From NCBI RefSeq assembly GCF_000255655.1, contig NZ_JH636435.1, positions 2,434,470 to 2,498,469 on the forward strand: a DNA stretch of 64,000 bases, given 5' to 3'. The position numbers were made by a program, and so were the translations under genes. Below are positions 55,619 to 64,000 of the stretch, piece by piece (position 1 is the stretch's first letter; the number at the start of each line of letters is the position of its first letter). The notes under the pieces are model-generated. The model saw only the letters and a program-made list of their open reading frames with translations. It ran no database searches and was not told the DNA's origin. Origin of the DNA: Schlesneria paludicola DSM 18645. GTDB lineage: Bacteria > Planctomycetota > Planctomycetia > Planctomycetales > Planctomycetaceae.

Positions 55619-56542
55619 ATGCCCCGTGCCTTGCAACGTGTCGCGAATCGCAAGCGCGCGTTCACTCTGATCGAATTGCTGTGCGTGATCGCCATCATCG
55701 CCGTCTTGATTGCGTTACTGCTCCCTGCCGTTCAACAGGCACGCGAGGCCGCCCGGCGGACAACGTGCCGCAACAACCTCAAGCAAATCGGTCTGGCACT
55801 GCACAACTACGTCGGTTCGTTCACGACGTTTCCCCCCGGCAGCACGAGCATCATTGATTATGGTGTCTGGAGCTCGAATCCCAGCCAGTATCATCTGCAC
55901 AGTTGGGCCAGCCTGATTTTGCCGTACCTCGATCAGGCAAATCTGCAGAATCAGGTGAACTACAATCTTTCGGCTCTCGACCCGCAAAATGTCACCGCCG
56001 CCTCGAAAAAGATCGCCAGCTATCGATGTCCGACCTACGTCGGCAATGACTATTCTCAAGACCCGCTCTACGTCGCATTGTCACCGACGTACGCCTTGCG
56101 AAACTATGTGGCCATTGGATCAACGACCGTTGGTAATCTGTGGAAAAGTCCTGACGGCGTGATTTACGCCCAGTCAAAAACCCGTATGGCAGACATCACC
56201 GATGGAACGTCATCGACTGTGCTGGTCGCAGAAACGCGCGAAGAAAATGCCGCTGTCTGGATCGATGGCGGCACCGCCGCATTAACATCGCGACGATACG
56301 ACGATAGCAATGCCCCCAGCTATGCCGCCCCCGAAATCGCCATCAACTATACGCCGTACTACAACGCGGCGGGGCAGGGGATCGATTGCCTGTGGGCCGC
56401 TTCCAGCCAGCACTTCGGCGGAGCCCACCACCTGTTCGGAGACGGCAGCGTGCGTTACCTGTCTCAGAATTTGAGTGCGGTCGTCTACGACGGTCTGGTC
56501 ACCCGCGCCGGTGGCGAGATCGTGTCCGACAGCTCCTATTGA
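55619..56542 (+). CDS. DUF1559 family pseudopilin-like protein
   Basis: A 307-residue protein with the type IV pilin-like N-terminus FTLIELLCVIAIIAVLIALL (about residues 17-36), cleaved by prepilin peptidase at G/A-F. The DUF1559 domain follows, including ARRTTCRNNLKQIGLALHNY and the C-terminal H-x9-DG region (HFGGAHHLFGDGSVRY). Planctomycete genomes encode many of these. AAGGA lies 7 bases upstream of the ATG at 55619; the longer frame upstream lacks a signal. Function is unknown; the fold suggests an exported scaffold or fibre protein. Confidence 0.93.
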   Translation: MPRALQRVANRKRAFTLIELLCVIAIIAVLIALLLPAVQQAREAARRTTCRNNLKQIGLALHNYVGSFTTFPPGSTSIIDYGVWSSNPSQYHLHSWASLILPYLDQANLQNQVNYNLSALDPQNVTAASKKIASYRCPTYVGNDYSQDPLYVALSPTYALRNYVAIGSTTVGNLWKSPDGVIYAQSKTRMADITDGTSSTVLVAETREENAAVWIDGGTAALTSRRYDDSNAPSYAAPEIAINYTPYYNAAGQGIDCLWAASSQHFGGAHHLFGDGSVRYLSQNLSAVVYDGLVTRAGGEIVSDSSY

Positions 56543-56645
56543 ACACGACAGCGCCGACACTCGCACTTCGTTCGATGGTCCTTCTTGCTCTCGTGACTCC
56601 TCCTTGCTCTCGTCACCATGGAACACGAGCCACAACGCTCACGCC

Positions 56646-57158
56646 TCATGCTCCAATGAATGGAATCCACTTCCGGTTCTCGTCGAACCAGCGTCGTAAG
56701 GCCGACGACGCAGGTTCAGCGGCGAGAGACAATTCGTCACCACGGACGAAACGCATCCGCAGCCCCCACGTCGCGCGAGACAGAATCTGACTGCGGGGTC
56801 CCGCCTCTTCGCGAACGATCGTCGAAACACGAAGAATCTCGTGATTGCCACGAGCGAATGACAAGGTTGACTTGGATTTGGCCGGAACGACCGTCGTCGT
56901 CGGACTCAGCACTTGCCGGCCATCGCCTTCAACGGAAATCCCCGGCACCGCCTGATCGCGAATCGGATAAGCGACCACCGACGTTTCGAACGTGACAGGT
57001 TCCGCCCGATTGTTTACCAGCAAGACTTCATTCTTACTTTGCTCGTACACGAAGACACTGACCATCACCGTCATCGTGATCGTGACCGCAAAGATCAGTC
57101 GTCGAACGCGCCGCTTGGCAATCTGCTGTGTCGGGGTCAAAAGTTGCTGTGGCTTCAT
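56646..57158 (-). CDS. Membrane-anchored hypothetical protein
   Basis: A 170-residue protein with one N-terminal helix (about residues 20-40, RLIFAVTITMTVMVSVFVYE) and a soluble beta-rich domain, e.g. VLLVNNRAEPVTFETSVVAY. The pattern (short cytosolic basic head, helix, beta domain) could be an anchored adhesin or assembly factor. No family was recognised. It is convergent with DUF1559 and lies downstream of the ECF-regulated gene pair on the same strand (170-bp gap). Confidence 0.6.
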   Translation of the reverse strand: MKPQQLLTPTQQIAKRRVRRLIFAVTITMTVMVSVFVYEQSKNEVLLVNNRAEPVTFETSVVAYPIRDQAVPGISVEGDGRQVLSPTTTVVPAKSKSTLSFARGNHEILRVSTIVREEAGPRSQILSRATWGLRMRFVRGDELSLAAEPASSALRRWFDENRKWIPFIGA

Positions 57159-57328
57159 GAACTTTCTTCTACCGTCTGTCGGGCCGAAAGAGGATTCTCC
57201 AACGGAATCTTAGCAGCGTTCGTTCGGATGGCAAAAGCCCCCGCGTGTGCCAAGCGGTGAAGAGTCGAACGAACGCCATCCGGACAATTTCCTGGCGAAC
57301 GCGCGGCGCGTGGACGATTCGCGGTGGA

Positions 57329-58720
57329 TCACTTTTTGTCGGAAGTTCCCTCATCGCTGATTTCCCCGTTCGCATATCGCTCCGCCAATCGACGCAAGCG
57401 ATTCAACGAAACACGAGGTGACGAGTTATCGACCGGTTTTCCCAATCCCTCCATGTGCGCAATCATGGCGATGAGACGATCATCAGTCAGCTTTAAGGCA
57501 GCGTTTGCTAAATACGTGACCTCGCGTCGATTTTCAGACTTAAAGATCAATTCGAGAGACTCGCCGTCACGCACAGGCCCTCGATCGGTGGGAACCGCGA
57601 GAGACCATCTCCAGAAATGTCCATCATCAAGATGCGTTTGCAGCGGAATCAATTCGCACTTTCGATCTCCAGATGTCGTCAGCTTCAGCAACGCTTCTGG
57701 CGGCACGGGATCTTCGATCTGGTCCAACGGATCTTGATCATTCACCTCACGACACCAGCAAACCAGAATCGCTCGATCACCAATCGCGAACGGATATCGC
57801 AATGAAACTCGTTCATTCTGGTTACTTCCTGACGCAATCACAAAACTAGCGGGCGGACTCTCGATTTTGTTGACACGAAATCCATCAGGCACAACAAAAG
57901 GAAAGCGATCGGCGGGTGGATCGGCATTAAACTCGATCGTCTCGAATTTGATCATCAGCCGCTCCCGGCCGGTCTTGTCCGTGCTGTAAACGACAGATTG
58001 AACGGGCAATCCCATTTCCTCGCTCAACCAGATCACCGTGCGCGATGGTTTGCCCTCGCTCTTTTCAACCCACTCATATTTGGCCGTCTTCTGACCACGA
58101 ATCGACTCGACACCGACGAACCGATAGTTGGTTGTCGATCCGCGCATGATCTCATTCACCCATTGATTTTGCAGCAAATACTCAACATTCAGCTCTGTCG
58201 AAAGCGGATCAGCATCCCACAAGGTGACGACTTGCTCGTTGTCAGAAACAGAGAATGCCTGCCCCGCATCGGCCCCGACAATTCCGTTTTTGACACGGAC
58301 ACCCTGACCATCATGTTCCGTACCCGACCATGTGTGAAAGTAGCGAGAAGACCGCTCGCCATAACCCTCCATCGGATACGATTGCTCGACCTCCTGTCCC
58401 CCGACATCGAACGTCTGGTACATGACGCCTTTGTAGTACAAGCTACGAACTTGCAGCATCCGATCCTGTACCCCGTCGAGTGCGAAGACCGGCCGGTGGT
58501 TGAAGTCGCCAGCGACAAACCACGCCGCAAACGCCACTGCAACACAGGCGGACATGGCCGCCGTGATCCAAATCGACCGCTGCGCCGTTTTCGCCGCGTG
58601 ATCTGAAATCATCGCGTGACCTGGAAGCACTGCGAGAAGTTCGTTTCGCAGTCGATCGTGATCGGCTCTGAATACGCCATGCGCCTTGCGCAGGTCATCA
58701 TCCGTCGGTAACTGATTCAT
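57329..58720 (-). CDS. Anti-sigma-factor-like membrane protein with LolA/RseB-like domain
   Basis: A 463-residue single-pass protein encoded just after an ECF sigma factor. A cytosolic N-terminal segment of about 47 residues has helical character but no H-x3-C-x2-C zinc motif. A membrane helix follows (about residues 50-69, WITAAMSACVAVAFAAWF). The outer part (about 85-290) has the all-beta look of LolA/RseB folds: MLQVRSLYYKGVMYQTFDVG and VIWLSEEMGLPVQSVVYSTD. The start codon overlaps the sigma factor stop by 4 bp, which supports an anti-sigma or stress-sensing role. Confidence 0.75.
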   Translation of the reverse strand: MNQLPTDDDLRKAHGVFRADHDRLRNELLAVLPGHAMISDHAAKTAQRSIWITAAMSACVAVAFAAWFVAGDFNHRPVFALDGVQDRMLQVRSLYYKGVMYQTFDVGGQEVEQSYPMEGYGERSSRYFHTWSGTEHDGQGVRVKNGIVGADAGQAFSVSDNEQVVTLWDADPLSTELNVEYLLQNQWVNEIMRGSTTNYRFVGVESIRGQKTAKYEWVEKSEGKPSRTVIWLSEEMGLPVQSVVYSTDKTGRERLMIKFETIEFNADPPADRFPFVVPDGFRVNKIESPPASFVIASGSNQNERVSLRYPFAIGDRAILVCWCREVNDQDPLDQIEDPVPPEALLKLTTSGDRKCELIPLQTHLDDGHFWRWSLAVPTDRGPVRDGESLELIFKSENRREVTYLANAALKLTDDRLIAMIAHMEGLGKPVDNSSPRVSLNRLRRLAERYANGEISDEGTSDKK

Positions 58721-59253
58721 GGAATCGCCTCCTGTTCGTTCGACAGAATTCGGGCCAGGCGTTCGCGCGCTCGAGCCAGGATCTTATAAAATGCGGAATA
58801 GGACAGGCCGAGAACTCGCTGGGCCACGGCAATAGGCTGTTCCTGCAAATAATGCAGATGCAGCGCCAACCGCTCGCGCTCGGGAAGCTGTGCAATCGCC
58901 AATCGAAGTGCCGTCACACTCTCCTCGGCTCGGTTTTCAGGGTCGGATATCACCTCCATCGGTTCCGCTGAGAACCGATGCCTGTCGCGGAGACGCGACC
59001 GACGCCACTCCTGAACGCAGTGACGCGCGACGGCGATCAGCCATGGACCGAATCGTTCACCGTTGCGAACCGTCGACAACTTCCCATAGGCCCGCAGAAA
59101 CACATCCTGCGCCAAATCCTGAGCGAGGTTCATGTCATGTGTGACGTCATATGCCAATGCTCGGACGATCGGTGCATACCTGTCATACAAAAGCCCGAAC
59201 GCTGCAGAGTCTCCCTCCACAGTTCTTCGTACCAGACTGGAATCGTCTTCCAT
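58717..59253 (-). CDS. RNA polymerase sigma factor, ECF subfamily
   Basis: A 178-residue ECF sigma factor. Region 2 reads FGLLYDRYAPIVRALAYDVT and later RFGPWLIAVARHCVQEW. Region 4 is RLALHLHYLQEQPIAVAQRV, then a helix-turn-helix ending FYKILARARERLARIL. The ATG at 59253 is preferred; the 44 upstream residues are not sigma-like. It overlaps the anti-sigma-like gene by 4 bp. It is distinct from the sigma factor at 3401-4015, being shorter and without a kinase partner. Confidence 0.93.
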   Translation of the reverse strand: MEDDSSLVRRTVEGDSAAFGLLYDRYAPIVRALAYDVTHDMNLAQDLAQDVFLRAYGKLSTVRNGERFGPWLIAVARHCVQEWRRSRLRDRHRFSAEPMEVISDPENRAEESVTALRLAIAQLPERERLALHLHYLQEQPIAVAQRVLGLSYSAFYKILARARERLARILSNEQEAIP

Positions 59254-59550
59254 TCCGAAATTCCCACCGTTGGCGACCGTTGTGTCTCGACAGAGAAGTG
59301 GCCGCTGCGCTCGAGTTGTCTCGTCAATTCTGCAAACTTCCTCAGAAATTTGGCAAACAGCGTTCTTGTCGGCCGCGGCGTTCAATTCTCAAGTCAAAAT
59401 TGACGTACCGTCCGTCAGAATATCGCCCCTGTTGGCTGCGAAACGACGCTTCCTGATTTCCTCGTGTCGTGGAACAGATTAACATCTGGACACGGCATCA
59501 TTCCGCTCCGGCCGCGTTCGAGTTCGTGCCTTCTCGAATCGAGTCACCAC

Positions 59551-61038
59551 ATGTTGAATTTGCTGGGAAACACCAAAACTCTCTGCACGGGCCTGTCACG
59601 GCGTGACTTGCTGCAGATTGGGGGACTCGGCACGTTCGGTATTGGTTTGCAGGATGTCTTGGGAAGAACGGGGCACACGACGCCTGGTCGCGTGCATGGC
59701 TCCAAGTTCGGCCAGGCGAAGTCGTGCATCCTGATCTATAAATATGGATCCCCGCCCCAGCACGAGACCTTCGATCCGAAACCTGAAGCGCCCGTCGAGG
59801 TTCAAGGGACCTTCCAGGCCATTCCGACCAACGTCCCCGGTGTCATCATCGGCGAACATCTGCCGAAAATCGCGACCATCATGGATCGCCTGACCGTCGT
59901 GCGATCGCTCTCGCATCCCTATCCATTGCACGGAACCGTCTACGCCACCACCGGCATTCCCGACGTCGACACCAAGATCGAGGCCCAACCGAGACATAAG
60001 CGGCAGTGGCCGTATCTCGGTTCCCTCGTCGATTACCTCGAAGACCAACGTCACGACGGCAAAAGGCCCGACATGCCGCGGAATGTCGCGATGCCATTTC
60101 CGATGGGCTCCAAAACCGAGTTGCCACCACTTGCCGGTCCCTACGGGGCCATGCTGGGGATGCGCTACGATCCGGTCTTTACGGATTTCCCTTACACGGG
60201 GACAGGTCCGTCTCCAGAGATCGGTACGAATAAAATTTTCAATGACCCACAGCAAGGGATTCGCCCCACCGAACGCCTGCAACTGTCCGGTGCCGAGGCA
60301 GACGAACGGACCTTGGCGCGACTGGGGCTGCGGCGTTCACTACTAGATCAATTCGACCAGGCTCGTCGAGCCCTCGATCACAACGAACGAACAAGTACCT
60401 ATAGCTTGCAGCAGCAGATGGCGTTCTCGCTCGTGACATCCGGCAAAATGCACACGGCGATCGACTACACGCGCGAACCGAGCGAAGTTCGCGAAGCGTA
60501 TGGCATGACGTTGTTCGGCCAGTCCTGCCTGGCCGCGCGACGATTGATCGAAGCGGGCACGAAATTCGTCACGGTATTTTGGGACGCCTACGGCCTGAAT
60601 GCCGGGTCATGGGATACACACCACAATCACTTTGCCCGCCTGAAGGACTTTCTGCTACCGGTCTTTGATCAAACCTTCACCGCCTTGATTCTCGATCTCG
60701 AACAGCGCGGCCTGCTGGATGAAACATTGGTTCTCGTCCTCAGCGAACATGGCCGGACGCCCGAAATCGACAACAAGCCCCGTGGCGCGGGGCGCCACCA
60801 TTGGTCCCGTGCCTATTCCCAAGTCTACGCAGGAGGCGGCATGGGACGCGGACAGGTCATCGGACGTACCGACAAATCGGCAGGCGACGTCGTCGAGAAT
60901 CCCATTTCACCAAAAGACATTCTCGCAACGGCGTTGCACCTGCTGGGAATCGATCCAGAACGCACATTCCCCGATCCAGAAGGACGTCCAATGCCTCTGA
61001 CCGGGACAGGCGTGTTTCGCCCCGAACTGCTGGGCTGA
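59551..61038 (+). CDS. DUF1501 family protein (sulfatase/phosphatase-like, exported)
   Basis: A 495-residue protein with a Tat-type start SRRDLLQIGGLGTFGIGLQD. The DUF1501 domain shows SCILIYKYGSPPQHETFDPK, NVPGVIIGEHLPKIATIMDR, and the late motifs SEHGRTPEIDN and GAGRHHWSRAYSQVYAGGG. These are alkaline-phosphatase-superfamily-like metal positions. Planctomycete DUF1501 genes usually stand beside DUF1549/DUF1553 cytochrome-type genes; here no such partner is present. The start at 59551 removes 29 non-homologous residues. Confidence 0.92.
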   Translation: MLNLLGNTKTLCTGLSRRDLLQIGGLGTFGIGLQDVLGRTGHTTPGRVHGSKFGQAKSCILIYKYGSPPQHETFDPKPEAPVEVQGTFQAIPTNVPGVIIGEHLPKIATIMDRLTVVRSLSHPYPLHGTVYATTGIPDVDTKIEAQPRHKRQWPYLGSLVDYLEDQRHDGKRPDMPRNVAMPFPMGSKTELPPLAGPYGAMLGMRYDPVFTDFPYTGTGPSPEIGTNKIFNDPQQGIRPTERLQLSGAEADERTLARLGLRRSLLDQFDQARRALDHNERTSTYSLQQQMAFSLVTSGKMHTAIDYTREPSEVREAYGMTLFGQSCLAARRLIEAGTKFVTVFWDAYGLNAGSWDTHHNHFARLKDFLLPVFDQTFTALILDLEQRGLLDETLVLVLSEHGRTPEIDNKPRGAGRHHWSRAYSQVYAGGGMGRGQVIGRTDKSAGDVVENPISPKDILATALHLLGIDPERTFPDPEGRPMPLTGTGVFRPELLG

Positions 61039-61300
61039 GCACATTGAAGACTGTCAAAGTTGAGATGGATAATTTTCTGCTTGACGCTCAGAGATTGGAC
61101 AAATACGATTTCAGACAATCCATCTCAGAAGTAGGCTCATCGAGTTTTCTGCCCGTCCAGTACATCACGGATCATCTGCGATTGATTGAGAATAAATTCG
61201 GCTGCTTCATGAAAATGATTCACTTCTCGCAGACATCCGTTCTAAATCCGACATCGGACCATCGTCGAACGAGAAGCTCCCCAAAGAGAGGAATGTCGCC

Positions 61301-62344
61301 ATGTCACTGACCGCCGCGCCGCCTGCCATTGAGTCCCTCAATCGATCTGTTCAGCCCGATTGCGCGGCCATGGAAGACGCCTCAACCTTCGGACTACAGG
61401 GGCTCACGCGCGACGCGCTCACGATTTTGAAACCAGACTGTGTTAATCGTCTGGCCGCCACACTGGCGCTCCGGGGAACCCGCGAAGAAATCCAAGATCC
61501 GGCGTATGTTCAGCGAGTCTTGTCACGTCATCCCGATTGGGTGGAAGAGTATCAAGTCGTCCATTTGATCGAGCGATCATTGTGGCTCCAGGGACACAGT
61601 GATCTCGTAATGACGATGACGAAGAACCCATCGCAGATCCCTGACAATCCTCCTGACAAGGTGATGGATGCGTTGTCACGAGCCTATACCCAGCATCCTG
61701 ATGCCACGGTCTGGTACGGTGTCCCACTCTTTAGTGCCGAAAACAACGCCGACGGTTTGCCCATTCCCGTGACGCCCGCCGAAGTGCGCTCCGAAGCTCA
61801 GAAACGGATCGAAACGGCACAGGAACACGCTCTGAATTGGGGATGGCTCTACCGCGCCGCAGTCAGCACCGCGATGGTACCGGCCCGCTGCTGGAATTTC
61901 GGCGTACGTATGAAGCAAGGTCTGCAGTACTCGGCGAACCGAGTCATCGGCTACTGGAATCAGGCCCGACGCGACGCTCGCCGACGCGCCCGAGCCATCG
62001 TGATGGCCGAGCATGAACGCTGCCGCTTCGGCGATTCGACGATCGAAATCCCACAACACCAAACCTGGCTTGGTCGAAGCATGGAATCGACCTACCTGTT
62101 CCTGGAACTGGTGGCCTACCAGGCATCACTCGTCGGCGCGATCGCACCGTCGCTGAGCTTCATCGCAGCTCCGCTGATTGTGGCTCAATATGTTCCGGTA
62201 CTATTCATCCCGCTGACGATTGTCTCCGTTGACCCATTCTTGTTCGTGGAACTTCCACAAGAGCAGGGGCGTCTCCGTCACATTGGACACTGGTACTGGC
62301 AGAAACAAACAGAAGGCCAGGACAAACTCCATCTGCACGTTTAG
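61301..62344 (+). CDS. Hypothetical membrane-associated protein
   Basis: The 347-residue protein has a soluble N-terminal two-thirds and C-terminal hydrophobic segments (about residues 265-315, e.g. YLFLELVAYQASLVGAIAPS and FIAAPLIVAQYVPVLFIPLT). The central part (about 160-235) is helical and Arg/Ala-rich. A good ribosome-binding site (GAGAGGA, about 8 bases) supports the start. No domain was recognised. Confidence 0.6.
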   Translation: MSLTAAPPAIESLNRSVQPDCAAMEDASTFGLQGLTRDALTILKPDCVNRLAATLALRGTREEIQDPAYVQRVLSRHPDWVEEYQVVHLIERSLWLQGHSDLVMTMTKNPSQIPDNPPDKVMDALSRAYTQHPDATVWYGVPLFSAENNADGLPIPVTPAEVRSEAQKRIETAQEHALNWGWLYRAAVSTAMVPARCWNFGVRMKQGLQYSANRVIGYWNQARRDARRRARAIVMAEHERCRFGDSTIEIPQHQTWLGRSMESTYLFLELVAYQASLVGAIAPSLSFIAAPLIVAQYVPVLFIPLTIVSVDPFLFVELPQEQGRLRHIGHWYWQKQTEGQDKLHLHV

Positions 62345-62350
62345 CAGCAC

Positions 62351-62435
62351 GTTGAAATAACGGAGACTGGCTCAGCCCGGGCACAAAGCCCCAGGACTCG
62401 GTGAAGGCCCAGATGCCTGTCCCCCTGATTTCAAC
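62351..62435. repeat. Palindromic intergenic repeat, copy 3 (divergent)
   Basis: The outer arms GTTGAAAT and ATTTCAAC pair around a core GGAGACTGGCTCAG ... AGATGCCTGTCCCC, the same motif as in copies at 8195 and 8394. The internal part is longer and more diverged (about 45 bases). It sits 6 bases after the stop of the preceding gene. Confidence 0.7.
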
Positions 62436-62513
62436 AGCCAGTTAGACCTGACGAATCTCTACCGAAATTCGTGACGAGCTTTTCTCAGTCTTTCTTATTT
62501 CTACCGGTCGCTC

Positions 62514-62834
62514 ATGGGTGAGTTCTTTCACGGATGGCGGCGAAAGACGGGACTGCTCGCACTGGCTTTCACGTTGGTTCTGCTCGTCGGTTGGGGCCGA
62601 ACTTTTAGCACGTTCGATCGAGGGGAGTTTGCATCGAGCCCCTACGTCTTCCATCTCATCCGTACGGCCAAGGGAAATCTGTGTTGGCAACGCTTGTCCG
62701 CTGCAGCCCCGTCAAAGTGGTCCGAACAATGGCACGATGAAGCACCAGCCATGTTTGCCGAATTTGCGTCCAGTCACGGTGAGAGAACGTTCTGCTTGAT
62801 CCTGCAAAACGAAGACGAAGTCAATTGGATTTAG
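62514..62834 (+). CDS. Small single-helix membrane protein
   Basis: A 106-residue protein with one hydrophobic helix (about residues 12-30, GLLALAFTLVLLVGWGR). It then has a short soluble domain containing SSPYVFHLIRTAKGNLCWQR. No strong ribosome-binding site is visible. The plan resembles small planctomycete envelope proteins of unknown role. It may be spurious; the hydrophobic N-terminus and stable composition favour a gene. Confidence 0.5.
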   Translation: MGEFFHGWRRKTGLLALAFTLVLLVGWGRTFSTFDRGEFASSPYVFHLIRTAKGNLCWQRLSAAAPSKWSEQWHDEAPAMFAEFASSHGERTFCLILQNEDEVNWI

Positions 62835-63108
62835 TGTTTCGGAGGTATTGAAGTTGGGCATCGGGACCACACCACCTCAGGCGGACTGCTTCACGAAGAA
62901 ATTCTCAAGCTTTCCTATTGGTGGCTAGTGACTCCTCTGACCCTGATTTCAAGTTGGATGATTCTGACAAGCCGCCAACCTCGAAAACGCGATTGAGCGG
63001 TCAACGTCGACTCATCCAACAAACGCGGCCACCGAGACACTCTCGATGGCCGCTTGTCGTCAATCCGCAACCCACATGGCACGCAATGCCCTGAAATGCA
63101 GGGTTCGG
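62835..63108. other. Intergenic region
   Basis: Convergent space between the small membrane protein and the PQQ propeller gene. No gene, repeat or terminator was recognised. Confidence 0.4.
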
Positions 63109-64000
63109 TCACTCGTGGATGTTGTAGCACAGGATGGAGTTGTTCTCGCGCAAGAAGAGCTTTCCATCAAAGATCACGGGGTGCGACCAGCTTGGACGCT
63201 CGCCGGTTCCGGGAATCTGGAACGAACCTACTTCTTTGTATGCTGCAGGATCGGCATTCGCCAAAACCATCGTGCCATCGGCAAAATGGATATAAAGATG
63301 GCCATCGGCGGCGGTCACGGACGCCGAGTTTTTGCCACTGGCCCGTGCCTTCCACTTCACGGCACCGGTCAGCAGCTCCGCACAATAGGGAAGGCCACCG
63401 TCGTCAGAATCGGCATAGATATAGTCTCCGATGCGGATCACGCCACCGTGCTTGTTCGCCAGCTCTGGCTTCATCGGGTAGACCTCTTCGACATCCACCT
63501 TGCCGTCACCTTTTGAAACCTGTCGAACGAGTGCCCCGCCACGCTTGTACCCCGCCGCGATAAAGACCAGATCATCCTTGATGATCGGCGTCGGGCAGAC
63601 GGCCGTTGTCTGGTCAATTCCGTATGTCCAGAGAACGACGCCATCTTCGGCACGAATCCCAATCGCACCGCTCGCGGTCAGCTGAACATACACTCGCTGG
63701 CCACCGACTTCCGAGATCACGATCGAGGCATGCCCCGCACCGCGATTCCCAGCTTGGGCCGCCTTCCACAGCACGTCACCCGTCGTCTTGTTGAGCGCGA
63801 TCACCGTCGCGGTCTCGCCGCCGGGCGTACAGACCAGTTTGTCTCCATCGATCAGCGGCGACTCGCTGAAGCCCCAACTATCGCCTTTCTTCCCGTCAAA
63901 TTCGGCCTTGAAATCCTTCCGCCAGACTTCTTTTCCCGTGTCGAATTCACACGCAACCAAAGTTCCATAAGGAGTGATGACATAGACCAGCTTGCCGTCC
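63109..64000 (-). CDS. PQQ-like beta-propeller protein, partial
   Basis: The last 297 codons of a larger protein whose start is right of the window; the frame is open to the edge (DGKLVYVITPYGTLVACEFD). Repeated propeller blades show the PQQ-type pattern with the tryptophan near the blade end, e.g. ALNKTTGDVLWKAAQ, RAEDGVVLWTYGID and ELLTGAVKWKARAS. These proteins are usually exported and bind no PQQ when, as here, no dehydrogenase residues are visible. It resembles BamB-like or planctomycete PQQ-repeat proteins. The true N-terminus cannot be seen. Confidence 0.88.
   Translation of the reverse strand, partial: DGKLVYVITPYGTLVACEFDTGKEVWRKDFKAEFDGKKGDSWGFSESPLIDGDKLVCTPGGETATVIALNKTTGDVLWKAAQAGNRGAGHASIVISEVGGQRVYVQLTASGAIGIRAEDGVVLWTYGIDQTTAVCPTPIIKDDLVFIAAGYKRGGALVRQVSKGDGKVDVEEVYPMKPELANKHGGVIRIGDYIYADSDDGGLPYCAELLTGAVKWKARASGKNSASVTAADGHLYIHFADGTMVLANADPAAYKEVGSFQIPGTGERPSWSHPVIFDGKLFLRENNSILCYNIHE

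Noticed and set aside
63109-63960. Treating the PQQ propeller as complete from a TTG at 63960
   Set aside because: The frame continues upstream to the window edge with propeller-like sequence, so it is a partial gene.

Overview
The window looks like a chromosomal segment from a planctomycete, most likely order Planctomycetales. The evidence is a set of lineage-typical families: a DUF1559 pseudopilin-like protein with the H-x-DG region, a DUF1501 sulfatase-like protein, an ECF sigma factor paired with a Ser/Thr kinase, PQQ-type beta-propellers, short planctomycete LRR lipoproteins and large amidohydrolases with signal peptides. Base composition is moderately GC-rich. The exception is an AT-richer, gene-poor stretch at about 38.1-40.1 kb. 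No tRNA, rRNA or CRISPR array was seen.

Layout. 1-0.4 kb: end of an IS3-family element that abuts, and supplies the stop codon of, a secreted-protein gene. 0.4-4.0 kb (-): ECF sigma factor, Ser/Thr kinase with an N-terminal zinc finger, and the secreted protein. 4.4-8.2 kb (+): mfd. 8.15-8.45 kb: two palindromic repeats of a GGGGAC/GTCCCC family. 8.4-11.2 kb (-): NtrC-type two-component pair. 11.2-14.5 kb (+): small leader-like ORF, then a sucrose-phosphate synthase-like/sucrose phosphatase pair. 15.1-19.8 kb (+): CzcB/CzcA-type metal efflux. 19.8-24.0 kb (-): polytopic membrane protein, 58-residue Lys-rich protein, HtrA-type protease, secreted hypothetical. 24.2-26.2 kb (-): rho with a long disordered N-terminus. 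27.2-31.8 kb (+): a three-module amidohydrolase. 32.1-34.5 kb (-): three membrane proteins recalling nuoJ-K-L in order and topology, plus a DUF3467 protein. 34.6-34.8 kb: candidate small RNA. 35.1-38.1 kb (+): secretin and small partner. 38.1-40.1 kb: accessory, repeat-bearing stretch. 40.1-44.9 kb (+): HAE1-type drug efflux. 44.9-47.2 kb: BON-like/STAS pair and an outer-membrane barrel candidate. 47.4-50.4 kb (-): glpK-glpD. 50.8-64 kb: K+ channel-like protein, glycosyltransferase, deacetylase-like, SIS protein, LRR lipoprotein, DUF1559, a second ECF sigma/regulator pair, DUF1501, hypotheticals and a partial PQQ propeller running off the right edge.

The genes form short independent modules rather than one large pathway. 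Clear functional pairs are sigma/kinase, sensor/regulator, sucrose synthase/phosphatase, glycerol kinase/dehydrogenase, adaptor/RND pump (twice), secretin/partner and sigma/anti-sigma-like. The strongest candidates for something undescribed are the reduced complex-I-like membrane trio (32.1-34.0 kb), the triple amidohydrolase, the candidate sRNA at 34.66-34.79 kb and the palindromic repeat family.
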